A stretch of DNA of 64,000 nt from Candidatus Saccharimonadota bacterium (GTDB lineage Bacteria > Patescibacteriota > Saccharimonadia > Saccharimonadales > Saccharimonadaceae), in the NCBI GenBank assembly GCA_016286785.1, contig JAEEUB010000001.1, positions 1-64,000 on the forward strand, written 5' to 3'. Below the pieces are notes generated by a model. The model saw only the letters and a list, made by a program, of their open reading frames with translations, was not told where the DNA came from and ran no database searches. Position numbers and translations under genes: made by a program. Shown here piece by piece: positions 1 through 8,931 of the stretch. Every line of letters begins with the position of its first letter. The first letter of the stretch is position 1.

Positions 1-2126
1 TTATAATTTGTTTTTCCGTTTTCGTCAGAGGTTGCCGTTTTTTCCAAATAGCTTTTCATTCCACTCAAATCGCCAGCAGAAAATTCAAACTGCCAAAATT
101 CTGGTTTTGGACCTTTCTCGTCAAAATATTGCGCAATTTCTTGATTCGATAAACCTAAAACCTTTTTAGGCGTGTCAGTCTTGCGTAAAGTATCTAAATA
201 TCTTTGTTGAATCGGTGATAAAGTAGCATATATTTCAGGGCAAGAACATAAAAACCCTCTATTATTGCCGTAATAGCCGTCAGCAAACAAATCTTCTGCC
301 AATTTAGGTGTCAAATCACCATCCTCGTCAAAGTATTGTGCAAGGTCGGTAGTCCTAAGTGAACCAAGCTGATTACCTGGATGCTTTGCTATTAACTCTA
401 CTAGACTTCTTCTTCTTGGAGTTAATTCGCCCAATAAATCTGGATGCTCTAGCAGATAACTCTCCGTTTGGTAAGAATCTATGGCTTCCTGCATGCCGCT
501 AGAGAAATGACTTTTCCATATTGGGTCGAATTTTTCTATAATACTTCTAACACCATAATCAAAAATCGCCATTTCTCTTGCCGTATCAGATATCCCATCC
601 TCGTCAAATAATAGTCTGTATCCATCTCTATTTTGATATTGGAATCGGAGAACACTATTAACCGCTTCTTTCACGGAACGTCGTTTATCTTGCTCTTTAA
701 TGTCTCTATAGGATGAGTCATTCTCATCATAGAATGGATCTTCTGTCCACTGTAAGCCATTGGATGCTTCTGCTATAACTGAATTAAGCCCAATAACAAA
801 ACCTCTGTCTGGCCCACTTAGTAGGTCTGGATTATTGAGAATGAAATTTAGAGGATTATTTTCTTGGTCATCAGATTCACTATAGTCTCTGGCCATTTCC
901 GCAATCATAGAACCAGAAGAATGCTTATCCGCTTTCTTTGCTAGAGCACTTAATTCGTCTTCACCAGTTTCGCGTGAACGCTGTTCCCAAAATAGCGCAA
1001 AGGCATCTTTCCCGCTGCACCTTAAACTTCCTAATATTGGCATATCTTTACTGTATCTATGGTTGCTGATGGCATTGTTTAAGGCTTGGAATTTATATTG
1101 ATACATAGAATCGACAGTATCCTCACTTATCAAAGAGAACTTTTCCGCTATGCTTTGTTTTGTAATACAGTCATAATCTGAGAATAAAGAATCTACGCCG
1201 TTTCTAAACGGCTCGTACCCCATTTTACGCAAAAAATCAATCCCTCTTCTCGATTGTTCTATCTGTTTAGCCACAGAAGCAGATTCCTCCTCTATTTTAT
1301 AGTGGGACCATTCGAGGGCATAATCTATAGCCTTATCACCAAAAGACTGCACGTCAACGTTTTGCCGAATAATATCGCAAACTTCAGGGATATTATATCT
1401 TTCTACTATCTCAGACATCTCAGCCAAGGATGCTACATCGTCGCTTGAAGAAAATTTGTGGCGTCCTACTGCAAATTGTCGGTCGTAATAGCTGCTATTT
1501 TCTTTGTTTAGCGAATCATTCATCTTTGCAACGATACTCTCAGCAATTAGCAAAGCAGGTCTTTCTGGCTCTATACCAACCCTGGCCATGTCTTCTATTT
1601 TTTCTAAAGATGTCTTATATCTACGTTGACCACCTTCAGTAACAATATATTCTGGCTGTGACAGTTTTACTCTCATGTAGTTATTTGCGATACTAGGATT
1701 ATCTAGATTGACTTTTCCGCTCTCTACAAGGCTGATGACTTTTAACCTGTCTTTCCATTGACTGCGGCCAATCCCCCTATGGTTACCATTCACTAATTTA
1801 TCTATTTGTCTCACCTGCCTGTCTGATAGAAATCTTCTGATTATGCTACCTAGTATTGGCGCCGATGTCGCTGGAGTAGTTTCGGTACCGTAAATCTGAG
1901 AGACGGGCTGTTCTTTTTGCGCTTCTGTCCTACTGGCGAAGGATTCTCGCACCTTTGCTGCAGCCAATTGTAATTCTACTTCTTTTTGCTCAGGTGACTT
2001 TTGTTCGGAATTATTCGCTGGTTCTTTCTTGCCACGAAAACCTTCTTCACCTATTTTTTCTAAATCACTCCATTGGGTCTCTACGGTTGAATCTGGTATA
2101 TCATTCGATAATTCGTGGTTTTTCAT
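1..2126 (-). CDS. Large uncharacterised protein, C-terminus outside the window
   Basis: The reverse strand is open from an ATG at 2126 to the window edge: 708 codons without a stop, so the gene is partial at its 3' end. It is absent from the ORF track because it runs off the window. I do not recognise a family. The translation is hydrophilic and charged, with no signal peptide or membrane segment, so it is probably cytoplasmic. Near the visible end two segments repeat the pattern AQYFDE(D/K)G about 70 residues apart, suggesting short internal repeats. There is no clear Shine-Dalgarno (SD) sequence. A perfect -10 box (TATAAT on the minus strand, 2312-2317) lies about 185 nt upstream, so the mRNA would have a long hairpin-rich leader. 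Coding status is secure; function is unknown. Confidence 0.8.
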   Translation of the reverse strand, partial: MKNHELSNDIPDSTVETQWSDLEKIGEEGFRGKKEPANNSEQKSPEQKEVELQLAAAKVRESFASRTEAQKEQPVSQIYGTETTPATSAPILGSIIRRFLSDRQVRQIDKLVNGNHRGIGRSQWKDRLKVISLVESGKVNLDNPSIANNYMRVKLSQPEYIVTEGGQRRYKTSLEKIEDMARVGIEPERPALLIAESIVAKMNDSLNKENSSYYDRQFAVGRHKFSSSDDVASLAEMSEIVERYNIPEVCDIIRQNVDVQSFGDKAIDYALEWSHYKIEEESASVAKQIEQSRRGIDFLRKMGYEPFRNGVDSLFSDYDCITKQSIAEKFSLISEDTVDSMYQYKFQALNNAISNHRYSKDMPILGSLRCSGKDAFALFWEQRSRETGEDELSALAKKADKHSSGSMIAEMARDYSESDDQENNPLNFILNNPDLLSGPDRGFVIGLNSVIAEASNGLQWTEDPFYDENDSSYRDIKEQDKRRSVKEAVNSVLRFQYQNRDGYRLLFDEDGISDTAREMAIFDYGVRSIIEKFDPIWKSHFSSGMQEAIDSYQTESYLLEHPDLLGELTPRRRSLVELIAKHPGNQLGSLRTTDLAQYFDEDGDLTPKLAEDLFADGYYGNNRGFLCSCPEIYATLSPIQQRYLDTLRKTDTPKKVLGLSNQEIAQYFDEKGPKPEFWQFEFSAGDLSGMKSYLEKTATSDENGKTNY

Positions 2127-2317
2127 ATAAATATTCTCGGAAACTTTGCTGCCTCATAGCCGAGTGGAACATTCGCTATGAAGTGTTCTTAACTTCATTT
2201 TCTGCAGTAAGCGATTAAATCAACTGGAGCGAGTGCTCCACGCAGGGTTTAATTCTTTACTTGCCTTGTTTAGAGGCAACTTACAATAAAATTGAAATTC
2301 AGAACAACACAATTATA
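2127..2317 (-). promoter_or_regulatory. Promoter and long structured 5' leader of the gene at 1-2126
   Basis: A TATAAT box (2312-2317, minus strand) precedes about 180 nt of non-coding leader. The leader carries three short inverted repeats: TTGCCT/AGGCAA, GGAGC/GCTCC around a GAGT loop, and GAACA/TGTTC. Most other genes here have no leader at all, so this one stands out. I do not recognise a riboswitch class. Confidence 0.4.
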
Positions 2318-2363
2318 CCATGAAGGCGAGGTTATATACATAAACATAATAAAATGTGACGCT

Positions 2364-2633
2364 TTAAATCTCACACCAGATACTTTTTAGTTCTTCGAGC
2401 TTTTTAATCCTAGCCTCAAACTCGTCTTTCATTAACTGCTTATACTCTTTTTCGTTTAAGCTTTTAATCCAGAGTTTTTCTTCCATATCACCTGCAAAGA
2501 GCATTTCTTCAGCTTCTAGCTCCATCAAATCTATACGGGCTTCTTCGACTCCGGGAGCTTCGTCCTCAGTTATGCGGCTATAGCAAGGATGGTCTTTGCT
2601 ATTTAAGTATTTCATTAGAACTAGTTTTTTCAT
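2364..2633 (-). CDS. Small acidic protein of unknown function (89 aa)
   Basis: A complete 89-codon ORF starting with MKKLVLMKYLNSKD. It is Glu/Lys-rich, with a predicted helical C-terminal half (repeated EE/KE pairs) that could form a coiled coil; there is no signal peptide or membrane segment. A TACAAT box lies 17 nt before the ATG and no SD is visible. Position 7 offers an alternative Met. It stands alone between two spacers. No family recognised; coding potential is judged only from length, composition and the absence of a better frame. Confidence 0.5.
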   Translation of the reverse strand: MKKLVLMKYLNSKDHPCYSRITEDEAPGVEEARIDLMELEAEEMLFAGDMEEKLWIKSLNEKEYKQLMKDEFEARIKKLEELKSIWCEI

Positions 2634-2666
2634 AAACTATTTTTTGTTCTATTGTAATTTTGATTG

Positions 2667-2771
2667 TTAGACGAGGCCCGGTAGCATATCAGGAGTTAGC
2701 TTCGCAATCGTTCCATCGCAAAGCTCTGCTTCACCATCAATCTCGCACAACTCGCATTCCATATTCAACAT
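2667..2771 (-). CDS. Possible 34-aa peptide with Cys-rich N-terminal half
   Basis: A short ORF in the 2634-3117 spacer, below the ORF-track cutoff. It begins MLNMECELCEIDG, contains a CxxC pair plus a third Cys, and ends with a TAA. An upstream in-frame stop fixes the ATG. An AAGGGAG sequence lies about 30 nt upstream, too far for a normal SD. Could be chance; listed because the composition is protein-like. Confidence 0.25.
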   Translation of the reverse strand: MLNMECELCEIDGEAELCDGTIAKLTPDMLPGLV

Positions 2772-2884
2772 AGTAAATTAATTATGCCTCACTTATCTCC
2801 CTTAATATATCGGGCAAACGCTAAAGCGACAAAACGGCACAGATAGGATACTTTTGCCTGTATGATATAACATGGGATAGCCAG

Positions 2885-3001
2885 CTACTCTTCGTATATA
2901 CGACGTCGGAGTTTTTCCTCTATGTCCTCTTTATACGCGAGTAAAACCTGGTTAATTAAGCCCCACCATTCGGGGGTTGTAAATATTTTTCGGTTATTTT
3001 G
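2885..3001 (-). pseudogene. Decayed coding fragment, related to the 5' flank of the 5564 gene
   Basis: A 38-codon open stretch without a start codon reads ...TPEWWGLINQVLLAYKE... The flank just upstream of the gene at 5564-6643 reads ...FW*GLLSQVLKIYRE..., in the same orientation, with an amber codon in place of the second Trp. The shared pattern WxGL(I/L)xQVLxxYxE and DNA similarity (GGGCTT...TTAA.CCAGGTTTTA) suggest two relics of one ancestral gene end. Neither appears translatable as it stands. Confidence 0.35.
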
Positions 3002-3117
3002 TTACGCTATTAATATAAGATTTAATGATGGGCATTCTTAGTTTGTCTTTCCCTCTATTGCTAGCATTTAGATAATTTAACGATATAAAAACCGTCGCCT
3101 TTAGGATGCAGATAATA

Positions 3118-5088
3118 CTACCAGCCGCCCCCTCCGCCTCCGCCGCCCCCTCCGCCGGAGAATCCACCACCGCCAGATGATCCGCCTCCGCCGCCGCTGC
3201 TAGAAGAAGACCAACTCCCACTACCGCTGCTGATGTTGACTGGCTCATGGTAGTTCGTAGAAGACACTATTGCCCTGCTAACCTCACGAGAAATATCTAA
3301 TAATACCACACTGCGCAATATATCGGAGTTTATGGTTTCATCAATATTCTCGATTTGATAGTACTTCTCCAGCTCCTCCATCCAGCTTTCTTCCGCGCCA
3401 AACAAGCTTGCCCATGGCAACAATTTCTCGTACAATTTTATGATTCCTTCGCTAGATGTGTCCGCCCCCTTCACCGATTGCAAAAATTTTAGTCTGTCTG
3501 CTTCTGCCATCTTAATATACAGTTCCAACCCCTCCAGGTATTTTGCTAACTTAATACCTTTTTCGGTGTATCGTTTGTACTTATTTGTTTGCCGTTTCAA
3601 TACGCTAGATGTTATACAAGAAGCAATGAATACTATGAGTATCGCCAATAATGCATTATTGCCACCCACGATGATTGCATTTCTGCTCTGCACCGACAAA
3701 ACATTCGCAATACTCATCAAAGCTCCTACTTCCCTAAACACCATAAACAAATAGGGCCCCACTATAATCAATAAATAACCCCCCATTATAACTGCCAAAA
3801 TCGGATGCATTGCTGTGAATTTGTTCTTAGTTCCGCTCTTCTCTCTTATAAGATATCCATGCCCCTCTAATTTCCTTATAGCATCCTTTTTATAATCTTC
3901 TGCGCATGATGCTAAATATCTTGATGCTTTATGTTTTTGAATTGGGTATTCCTCCCCTTTGGCCAGCTCGCCATTTCCGGCTATGATGTTCAGCATTTCT
4001 CTTTGTGAACCGCTCAGCTCTTCTGGCGCTACATTTAGTGTCGCCGCCCAATTGTATTTTTTGTTATCTTCGATTTTTCTAATGGTTATGGCTTTATTAA
4101 CTGCCAGCTCTAGCAATGTTGCCACATACGACGATTGTGTCTTTTTTAGATATATCTGTTCGCCATCTGCTACATATATATTATCTGGCGGCAGATATTG
4201 TGGTGCTACAAATGTATTATTATATAAATCATGCTGCGCCTTCGCAGTCTTTCGCCACTTGTAATATTTTTTGATTAAAAATATCGCAGCCAACGCTATT
4301 TCACCAACCAGCAAAATTATTAATATATAATTTTTTTCCAATACTACTCTGAACGTATCTGGCTGGAACTGTGTGACGAAAGTTAGATTTTCCCCAGCTT
4401 TCAAATTTACCGCCTCAAAACTATAGCCATCTTCAGTAGGTGTAATTGCACACCTGTCTTTGCCTTGCTCGCCGTAACGCCCCACGTAGCACCAGGCTTG
4501 ATCAAACATATTTTTATGAATATCTTCTGGCATGTGTAGCCTAGCTGTCACTTGACCGAAACCCTGTTTCCATCCTGTACCATTAGTGTCCCAATACAAC
4601 TCTTGAAAAGCCTTTTTTGCATTATCTATTCCACTCACATTTTCGCCATCCGCTGTAAATTCTGTAATTACATCGGTATAATCATACTCTAGGGTGTAAA
4701 CTTGTTTATCATGCACATATTCGCTCGCGCTGCCTATATACACCGTAAAATACCCGTCATCCTCTACAATTTTGTTTATGTTTTCTGGTTTGCCGTTGCG
4801 GAGCACTGTTAAATTCAGAGCACTCCTGCTCGTTACGGTCCTGTTTTTCCCGCCTTGATTAGTGTAGGGTATCATCCGCGTAATGCCGTGGTTTTGGTTC
4901 GTCTCCGGAAATATCGCGGTCAGCACTTCCTTTACATGCAAGTTGCTCGTCCCGTCTTCTAGTTTTGTCAGATAATAGTCTGCTGTAAAATCTTCAAAAT
5001 AAAAACTCTGGGCGTCTGCAAAAGTGTTATGAATTGGCGTCAAAATCAGTGCAAGTACTACGCCTAGAAACAAGTGTTTTATTTTCAT
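3118..5088 (-). CDS. DUF2207 family membrane protein (656 aa)
   Basis: Matches the layout of DUF2207 predicted membrane proteins: a signal peptide (about residues 1-25), a long extracytoplasmic domain, a membrane helix near residue 265, a cytoplasmic region, two more helices near 440 and 480, and a C-terminal tail of Ser then Gly runs ending in GGGW. The glycine-rich tail is a family hallmark. The biochemical role of the family is not established; a cell-envelope function is inferred. The start is leaderless: a TATGAT box (5095-5100) ends 6 nt before the ATG. The shadow ORF at 2994-3248 overlaps the glycine-rich end and is not a gene. Confidence 0.85.
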   Translation of the reverse strand: MKIKHLFLGVVLALILTPIHNTFADAQSFYFEDFTADYYLTKLEDGTSNLHVKEVLTAIFPETNQNHGITRMIPYTNQGGKNRTVTSRSALNLTVLRNGKPENINKIVEDDGYFTVYIGSASEYVHDKQVYTLEYDYTDVITEFTADGENVSGIDNAKKAFQELYWDTNGTGWKQGFGQVTARLHMPEDIHKNMFDQAWCYVGRYGEQGKDRCAITPTEDGYSFEAVNLKAGENLTFVTQFQPDTFRVVLEKNYILIILLVGEIALAAIFLIKKYYKWRKTAKAQHDLYNNTFVAPQYLPPDNIYVADGEQIYLKKTQSSYVATLLELAVNKAITIRKIEDNKKYNWAATLNVAPEELSGSQREMLNIIAGNGELAKGEEYPIQKHKASRYLASCAEDYKKDAIRKLEGHGYLIREKSGTKNKFTAMHPILAVIMGGYLLIIVGPYLFMVFREVGALMSIANVLSVQSRNAIIVGGNNALLAILIVFIASCITSSVLKRQTNKYKRYTEKGIKLAKYLEGLELYIKMAEADRLKFLQSVKGADTSSEGIIKLYEKLLPWASLFGAEESWMEELEKYYQIENIDETINSDILRSVVLLDISREVSRAIVSSTNYHEPVNISSGSGSWSSSSSGGGGGSSGGGGFSGGGGGGGGGGGW

Positions 5089-5129
5089 ATTTCTATCATA
5101 CCATATTCAAAAAAGTGCGGGCTCCGAAC

Positions 5130-5580
5130 TCATTTCTTTTTGATGGCTGTCACTTCGATTTCGATTTTCGCACCTTTTCTTGTCATGCCGTTCACTTCGA
5201 TCATTGTCGAGACTGGCACGGATTTTTTGAAGTATTTGTCTCGTATCGGCGATACTACAGAAAAATCATTCATGTCAGTTAAATATATGACTGCCTTGAC
5301 GACATCATCTAGGCTCGCTCCGGCTTGCTCCAATACGCGCTCGATTTCTCCAAATACTAGTTCCGTCTGTTCAGCTATATCACTCGTGATAATTTCGTCA
5401 TTGTCGTTTTTTTGGCGCCTGAAAGCCTGAAACGAATACGAGATAAGAATCTCCAAGCGTATTGCTTGACACGAAATCTCCAGAAAAAGAAATCGTAAAG
5501 TTAGTTAAATATATTTTGAAGTATTTGAAGCTAAAAGGCGGACTCTGGAAGCATACGCTGTTTTTAACTTCCGTCTTCAA
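5130..5580 (-). pseudogene. RidA/YjgF-family gene split by a frameshift at an A7 tract
   Basis: Two overlapping frames together make one Rid-type protein. The upstream frame (start 5580) encodes the family's ...YLVFVSGFQAPK segment and then runs into TGA at 5398-5400. The downstream frame (to 5130) continues with ...EIITSDIAEQTELVF and LDDVVKAVIYLTDMNDF. They meet at CCAAAAAAACGAC: removing one A gives a continuous reading ...APKNDNDEI. The Arg that deaminating RidA enzymes use near the C-terminus (PARS-like context) is replaced (VPVSTMIEV), so imine deaminase activity is doubtful even if the frame is restored. The ATG overlaps the end of the upstream gene by 17 nt. It may be a pseudogene, a homopolymer sequencing error, or transcriptional slippage. 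Confidence 0.65.
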
Positions 5581-6643
5581 TTCGCTCTTTTATTACTACT
5601 ATTCCATCTTGGCCTAGTATAGCTATAAGGTTTTTAACAAATTCTTCTTCAGTAGAACTCGCTTCCTTTACGATTCGCAATTTATCTTCGTAATTGCCTA
5701 GATATTTTGTGATTCGTTCTCCAACTTCTCCAGTTTTAAAGAAAGATTTTACTTCTTCGAGAAGGGCGCTTCTTTCTTGTTTTATTCGTCCGGAAACAGG
5801 GTTGTCTCTATTTGCCCAAAATTCTTTAACATTTTCAGAAACTTCTCTGTCGTCATGTCTATCGGTGGGTTCGCCATAAATATCTGTTCGAATCAAATAA
5901 ATCGGCGCTCCAAAAAACTCTGCTGCTTTTTTAGCCTCATCACTTATTGCATCTCGTGAGTCTCCAAAAATGATTATTGAATCTGGTCTTGTTCTGCCAT
6001 TTATCTCTACTTCATTCCAGGGGGTTAAGCTATCCATAGTGCCAGTAGATTCTAACAATTCATCTGGGCTCATCACTTGGTCTTTGTATTGTCCCATTTT
6101 GCCAATATCCCTCAATATCCCATGGTCAACTGGTGCTGCACTCAAAAAATCACCATCATTTAGGTTATTAAAGCCGAATATCAGACCGCTTTTATTAAAC
6201 AAATTCATCTTTTTATCCGAGATTAAAGATGTTGAAATACAATCTCTAGATGCATTAGTCCACCGCTCTAAATCAATATTTTTTGGCTGATTTCCAAGCG
6301 ATTGCCCTACTGCTCCAATAACAGAAACAAGCATTTTAAAGTCTGAGCCAACAAATTCATATCCGTCAATTGTCTTACCGTCAACTTCGATAGGAAATTT
6401 TATCACGCCTTCTTTATCGGTTTCGTATGCTCTAGTCAATTCACTCTGGTATTGTTTTTCTGCCTTCGATCTAGCAACCTCTCTATTATTATTTTTGATA
6501 TTCTTATCTGCCTCTAAATGCATAACTTCTCCCCTGAAATTAGGGAACTCACCTGGATTTTGCCATAACGCGCCTTCAGGCGGCAAAGGCTCAACATTGT
6601 CTGTTTGCTCAGATCGATCAATCGTTCCCTCGGAATTGTTCAT
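5564..6643 (-). CDS. Uncharacterised 359-aa protein
   Basis: The ORF track begins at 6718, but I prefer the ATG at 6643 (MNNSEGTIDRSEQ): a TATAAT box (6653-6658) lies 9 nt before it, matching the leaderless pattern seen across the window, and the upstream 25 codons resemble a decayed fragment at 2885-3001. There is no signal peptide or membrane helix. The N-terminal 60 residues are polar and probably disordered. A C-terminal part contains a beta-strand/helix pattern (RPDSIIIFGD... AAEFFGAPIYLIRTD). I do not recognise the family. It overlaps the RidA-like gene start by 17 nt, so the two are probably co-transcribed. Confidence 0.7.
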   Translation of the reverse strand: MNNSEGTIDRSEQTDNVEPLPPEGALWQNPGEFPNFRGEVMHLEADKNIKNNNREVARSKAEKQYQSELTRAYETDKEGVIKFPIEVDGKTIDGYEFVGSDFKMLVSVIGAVGQSLGNQPKNIDLERWTNASRDCISTSLISDKKMNLFNKSGLIFGFNNLNDGDFLSAAPVDHGILRDIGKMGQYKDQVMSPDELLESTGTMDSLTPWNEVEINGRTRPDSIIIFGDSRDAISDEAKKAAEFFGAPIYLIRTDIYGEPTDRHDDREVSENVKEFWANRDNPVSGRIKQERSALLEEVKSFFKTGEVGERITKYLGNYEDKLRIVKEASSTEEEFVKNLIAILGQDGIVVIKERIEDGS

Positions 6644-7027
6644 ATCATTTATATTATATAATACTTTTAGCTTCTCTTGCCGACCTTCTCTATATATTTT
6701 TAAAACCTGGCTTAACAAGCCCTACCAAAATACCTCGAACTTAACATTTCTCACCTAATAGTGTGGCCATTCAAAATCCTTGTAAATATGCCGCAATAAA
6801 ACAATGAGCACACTCTCTCTATGATCGTCTGACGCTATCATCGCTAATACGCTCTAGTAACCACATCGCCATCATTATCGCTATTGGTTCTATGCTCATT
6901 ATCGCTAGCCTCGTCGCATCTTTCATCTACTGGAATCATTTACTCATCCACTCCCATATTTTGCCTCTTTAAACCCACGTAATACTAGGAGGTTATTATT
7001 TTTTACGTCAAAACAGACATCAAAAAC
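6644..7027. other. Spacer with decayed coding fragments, no intact gene
   Basis: About 380 nt between the 5564 gene and the promoter at 7028. On the plus strand 6808-6972 is open and would encode one hydrophobic helix (IAIIIAIGSMLIIASLVASFIYW), but has no usable start. A nearby ATG (6804) is in another frame and stops after six codons. It shares the 17-mer ACGCTATCATCGCTAAT with the GtrA region at about 22434. I read it as a broken small membrane-protein gene. The minus-strand end holds the FW*GLLSQVL relic. Confidence 0.3.
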
Positions 7028-7055
7028 TTGACATTTTGGCAAAATAATTTATAAT
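7028..7055 (+). promoter_or_regulatory. Sigma70-type promoter of the beta-helix gene
   Basis: TTGACA (7028-7033) and TATAAT (7050-7055) separated by 16 nt, both perfect consensus, about 50 nt before the start codon. Confidence 0.8.
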
Positions 7056-7104
7056 ATAAAACCAATAGTCCTACATATCTAAAAAAAGATTGGAGGAGAG
7101 TACA

Positions 7105-7836
7105 TTGGCAAAAAAGTACATCTTACTAAAAGATGAAAGGATAACGTTTACGATTGACAGCGAGCGCATCATCGTGTACAGAATTCAGTCCCTGATTGAC
7201 ATACCAAAGCATGGCATAGAGAAGGGCCAGAAAGGAGGCTTCATCAGTAGCGAAGATAACCTCCCCAACACGAGCGAGAATAGCGCTTGGGTCGGCGATC
7301 TCGCAGTGGTCTGCGAGCGAGCAAAAGTCGAAGGCGATGCACTCGCTGCTGGAAAATCGTTCATTCGTGGCAAAGTTACAATCAAAGACAGCGCAAGGAT
7401 AACGGATAATGCCCAAGCCCGTGGCGAAGTCATAATCGAAGGCAATGCCATCGTAGGAGGCAACGTCAGATTGTCTAACAAAGTAGTAGTCTCTGGCAAC
7501 ACTCATCTTTCTGGCGATGCCGAGTTGTGGGATCATGCCGAAATCGGAGGGTCTTCGTCAATCGGCAAAAAAGCCAAAATCCACGGCTTTGCCAGAGTTA
7601 TTAACGCTCTGGTCCGAGGCAACGCAGAAGTATCTGGCAATGCCGAGGTACTGGATGGAGATGTTGGCGAAAACGCAGTCGTCACTGGCCACGCCGTGGT
7701 AGAAGAGAATGCGGCGATCGGCGGCGGCATTAGGCTTAAAGGCAAGGTAAAAGCCAGCGGTGCCAAGTTATTTGGCAAAGGCATCTTCACTCGTGGGGTC
7801 TTCACCAGACACCAATCGCTCCAACACCATCAGTAA
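7105..7836 (+). CDS. Left-handed beta-helix (hexapeptide-repeat) protein, YdcK-like
   Basis: I place the start at TTG 7105 (MAKKYILLKDERI), because GGAGGAG at 7092-7098 sits 6 nt upstream; the ORF track's TTG at 7090 lies before that SD. The 243-aa protein has an N-terminal 60-residue domain, then about 150 residues of imperfect hexapeptide repeats (GNA-V-G-V, G-A-I-G-S patterns) that fold as a left-handed parallel beta-helix, and a short basic/His-Gln tail. The closest named group I recognise is the YdcK-like set of repeat proteins, whose substrate is unclear; no acetyltransferase active-site loop is evident. It is a single-gene unit with a consensus promoter and its own terminator. Confidence 0.75.
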   Translation: MAKKYILLKDERITFTIDSERIIVYRIQSLIDIPKHGIEKGQKGGFISSEDNLPNTSENSAWVGDLAVVCERAKVEGDALAAGKSFIRGKVTIKDSARITDNAQARGEVIIEGNAIVGGNVRLSNKVVVSGNTHLSGDAELWDHAEIGGSSSIGKKAKIHGFARVINALVRGNAEVSGNAEVLDGDVGENAVVTGHAVVEENAAIGGGIRLKGKVKASGAKLFGKGIFTRGVFTRHQSLQHHQ

Positions 7837-7846
7837 GATAAAAGTT

Positions 7847-7871
7847 ACGCCCGCAGGAATCCTGCGGGCGT
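7847..7871 (+). terminator. Intrinsic terminator after the beta-helix gene
   Basis: ACGCCCGCAGG / CCTGCGGGCGT: an 11-bp GC-rich perfect stem with a 3-nt AAT loop, followed by a T-rich stretch, 10 nt after the stop codon. Confidence 0.85.
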
Positions 7872-7893
7872 TTCTTATGTTATAATATAAGAT

Positions 7894-8931
7894 ATGAATT
7901 TGGAGCAATATGAAAAAGAGCTAAAACAAATTGATGATTTTTTGGCACGGCCAGACTCATATACCGACCCCGATTTTGCGAGCAAAAATAAGCGCGCCGT
8001 CACCATACGCGAAATTCTTGAACTGAACAAAAAAATTGAACATTTTTCCACAAGCCTAACAGAGGCCGAAAGCTTAGTAAATGATCCCGAGCTAGGCGAA
8101 ATAGCAAAAGAAGACGTAATAAATCTTAAATCAGAAATTGAAGCAGCTAAGGCCCGTCTCGAAGAGCTTCTTATCCCACGTGACCCAGCCGATGATAAAC
8201 CGGCCATTATCGAAATTCGTGCTGGCGCCGGTGGTGACGAAGCTTCCCTGTTTGCTGGTGAGTTATATCGCATGTATCTTAAATATGCCGAATCTCACAA
8301 TCTAAAACCAGAACTTATTTCCGAAAACCTTAACGAAGCCGGCGGCACCAAAGAAGTAATCTTTAAACTATCCGGCGAAGATGCCTATGGTCAGCTTAAA
8401 TTTGAAGGTGGCGTTCACAGGGTTCAACGCGTTCCAGTTACCGAATCGCAAGGCCGCATTCATACCTCCACCGTAACAGTAGCAGTACTACCAGAAGCCT
8501 CTGAGCAAGAACTCGAAATCAATCCAGAAGATTTGCGTATCGATATTTATCGCTCAGGCGGCCATGGCGGCCAAGGAGTTAATACTACCGATTCCGCAGT
8601 CCGAATCACGCATCTACCAACCGGCATAGTAGTAGCAATGCAAGATGAAAGAAGCCAACAACAAAACCGCATCAAAGCCATGAATATTTTGCGCTCTCGT
8701 CTTCTAGAAAAGAAAAAGGAAGAAGAAATCAAAAATGCCTCCGAGGCGCGCAAATCTCTAATCGGTACTGGTGATCGTTCCGAAAAAATCCGCACTTATA
8801 ACTTTCCCCAAGATCGCGTCACCGACCATCGTATTCATTATTCCCGCTCGAATATTCCAGCTGTAATGAACGGCGACATCGAAGACATTATAAAAGAATT
8901 AGTAAAGCATGAACGAGGGCTCCAAAATTAA
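7894..8931 (+). CDS. prfA: Peptide chain release factor 1
   Basis: RF1 recognises UAA and UAG at the ribosomal A site and triggers hydrolysis of the peptidyl-tRNA. The 345-aa protein carries the universal GGQ motif ([15 protein letters not shown]), whose Gln is the target of PrmC methylation, and a PVT tripeptide ([11 protein letters not shown]) in the position of the RF1 PxT stop-recognition motif. The length is slightly below the usual 355-360 residues. The start is leaderless: TATAAT (7881-7886) ends 7 nt before the ATG. The end overlaps prmC by 23 nt, a common prfA-prmC arrangement that pairs the substrate with its methyltransferase. Confidence 0.97.
   Translation: MNLEQYEKELKQIDDFLARPDSYTDPDFASKNKRAVTIREILELNKKIEHFSTSLTEAESLVNDPELGEIAKEDVINLKSEIEAAKARLEELLIPRDPADDKPAIIEIRAGAGGDEASLFAGELYRMYLKYAESHNLKPELISENLNEAGGTKEVIFKLSGEDAYGQLKFEGGVHRVQRVPVTESQGRIHTSTVTVAVLPEASEQELEINPEDLRIDIYRSGGHGGQGVNTTDSAVRITHLPTGIVVAMQDERSQQQNRIKAMNILRSRLLEKKKEEEIKNASEARKSLIGTGDRSEKIRTYNFPQDRVTDHRIHYSRSNIPAVMNGDIEDIIKELVKHERGLQN

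Noticed and set aside
2127-2317. tracrRNA-like or riboswitch identity for the leader
   Set aside because: Hairpins are present but no repeat-complementary segment, cas gene or known aptamer core could be recognised.
2994-3248. 84-aa Ala-rich ORF
   Set aside because: Frame-shifted reading of the Gly/Ser-rich tail codons of the DUF2207 gene.
5398-5420. Programmed -1 frameshift at AAAAAAC in the RidA-like gene
   Set aside because: The frames are related by +1 (one base too many), so the slippery heptamer would shift in the wrong direction; an indel or transcriptional slippage is the better explanation.
6808-6972. Membrane-protein ORF in the spacer before the beta-helix gene
   Set aside because: No usable start codon; kept only as a probable remnant in the spacer entry.
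7126-7805. Antisense ORFs of 136, 105 and 90 aa in the beta-helix gene
   Set aside because: Shadows created by the repetitive codons of the hexapeptide repeats; no start signals.
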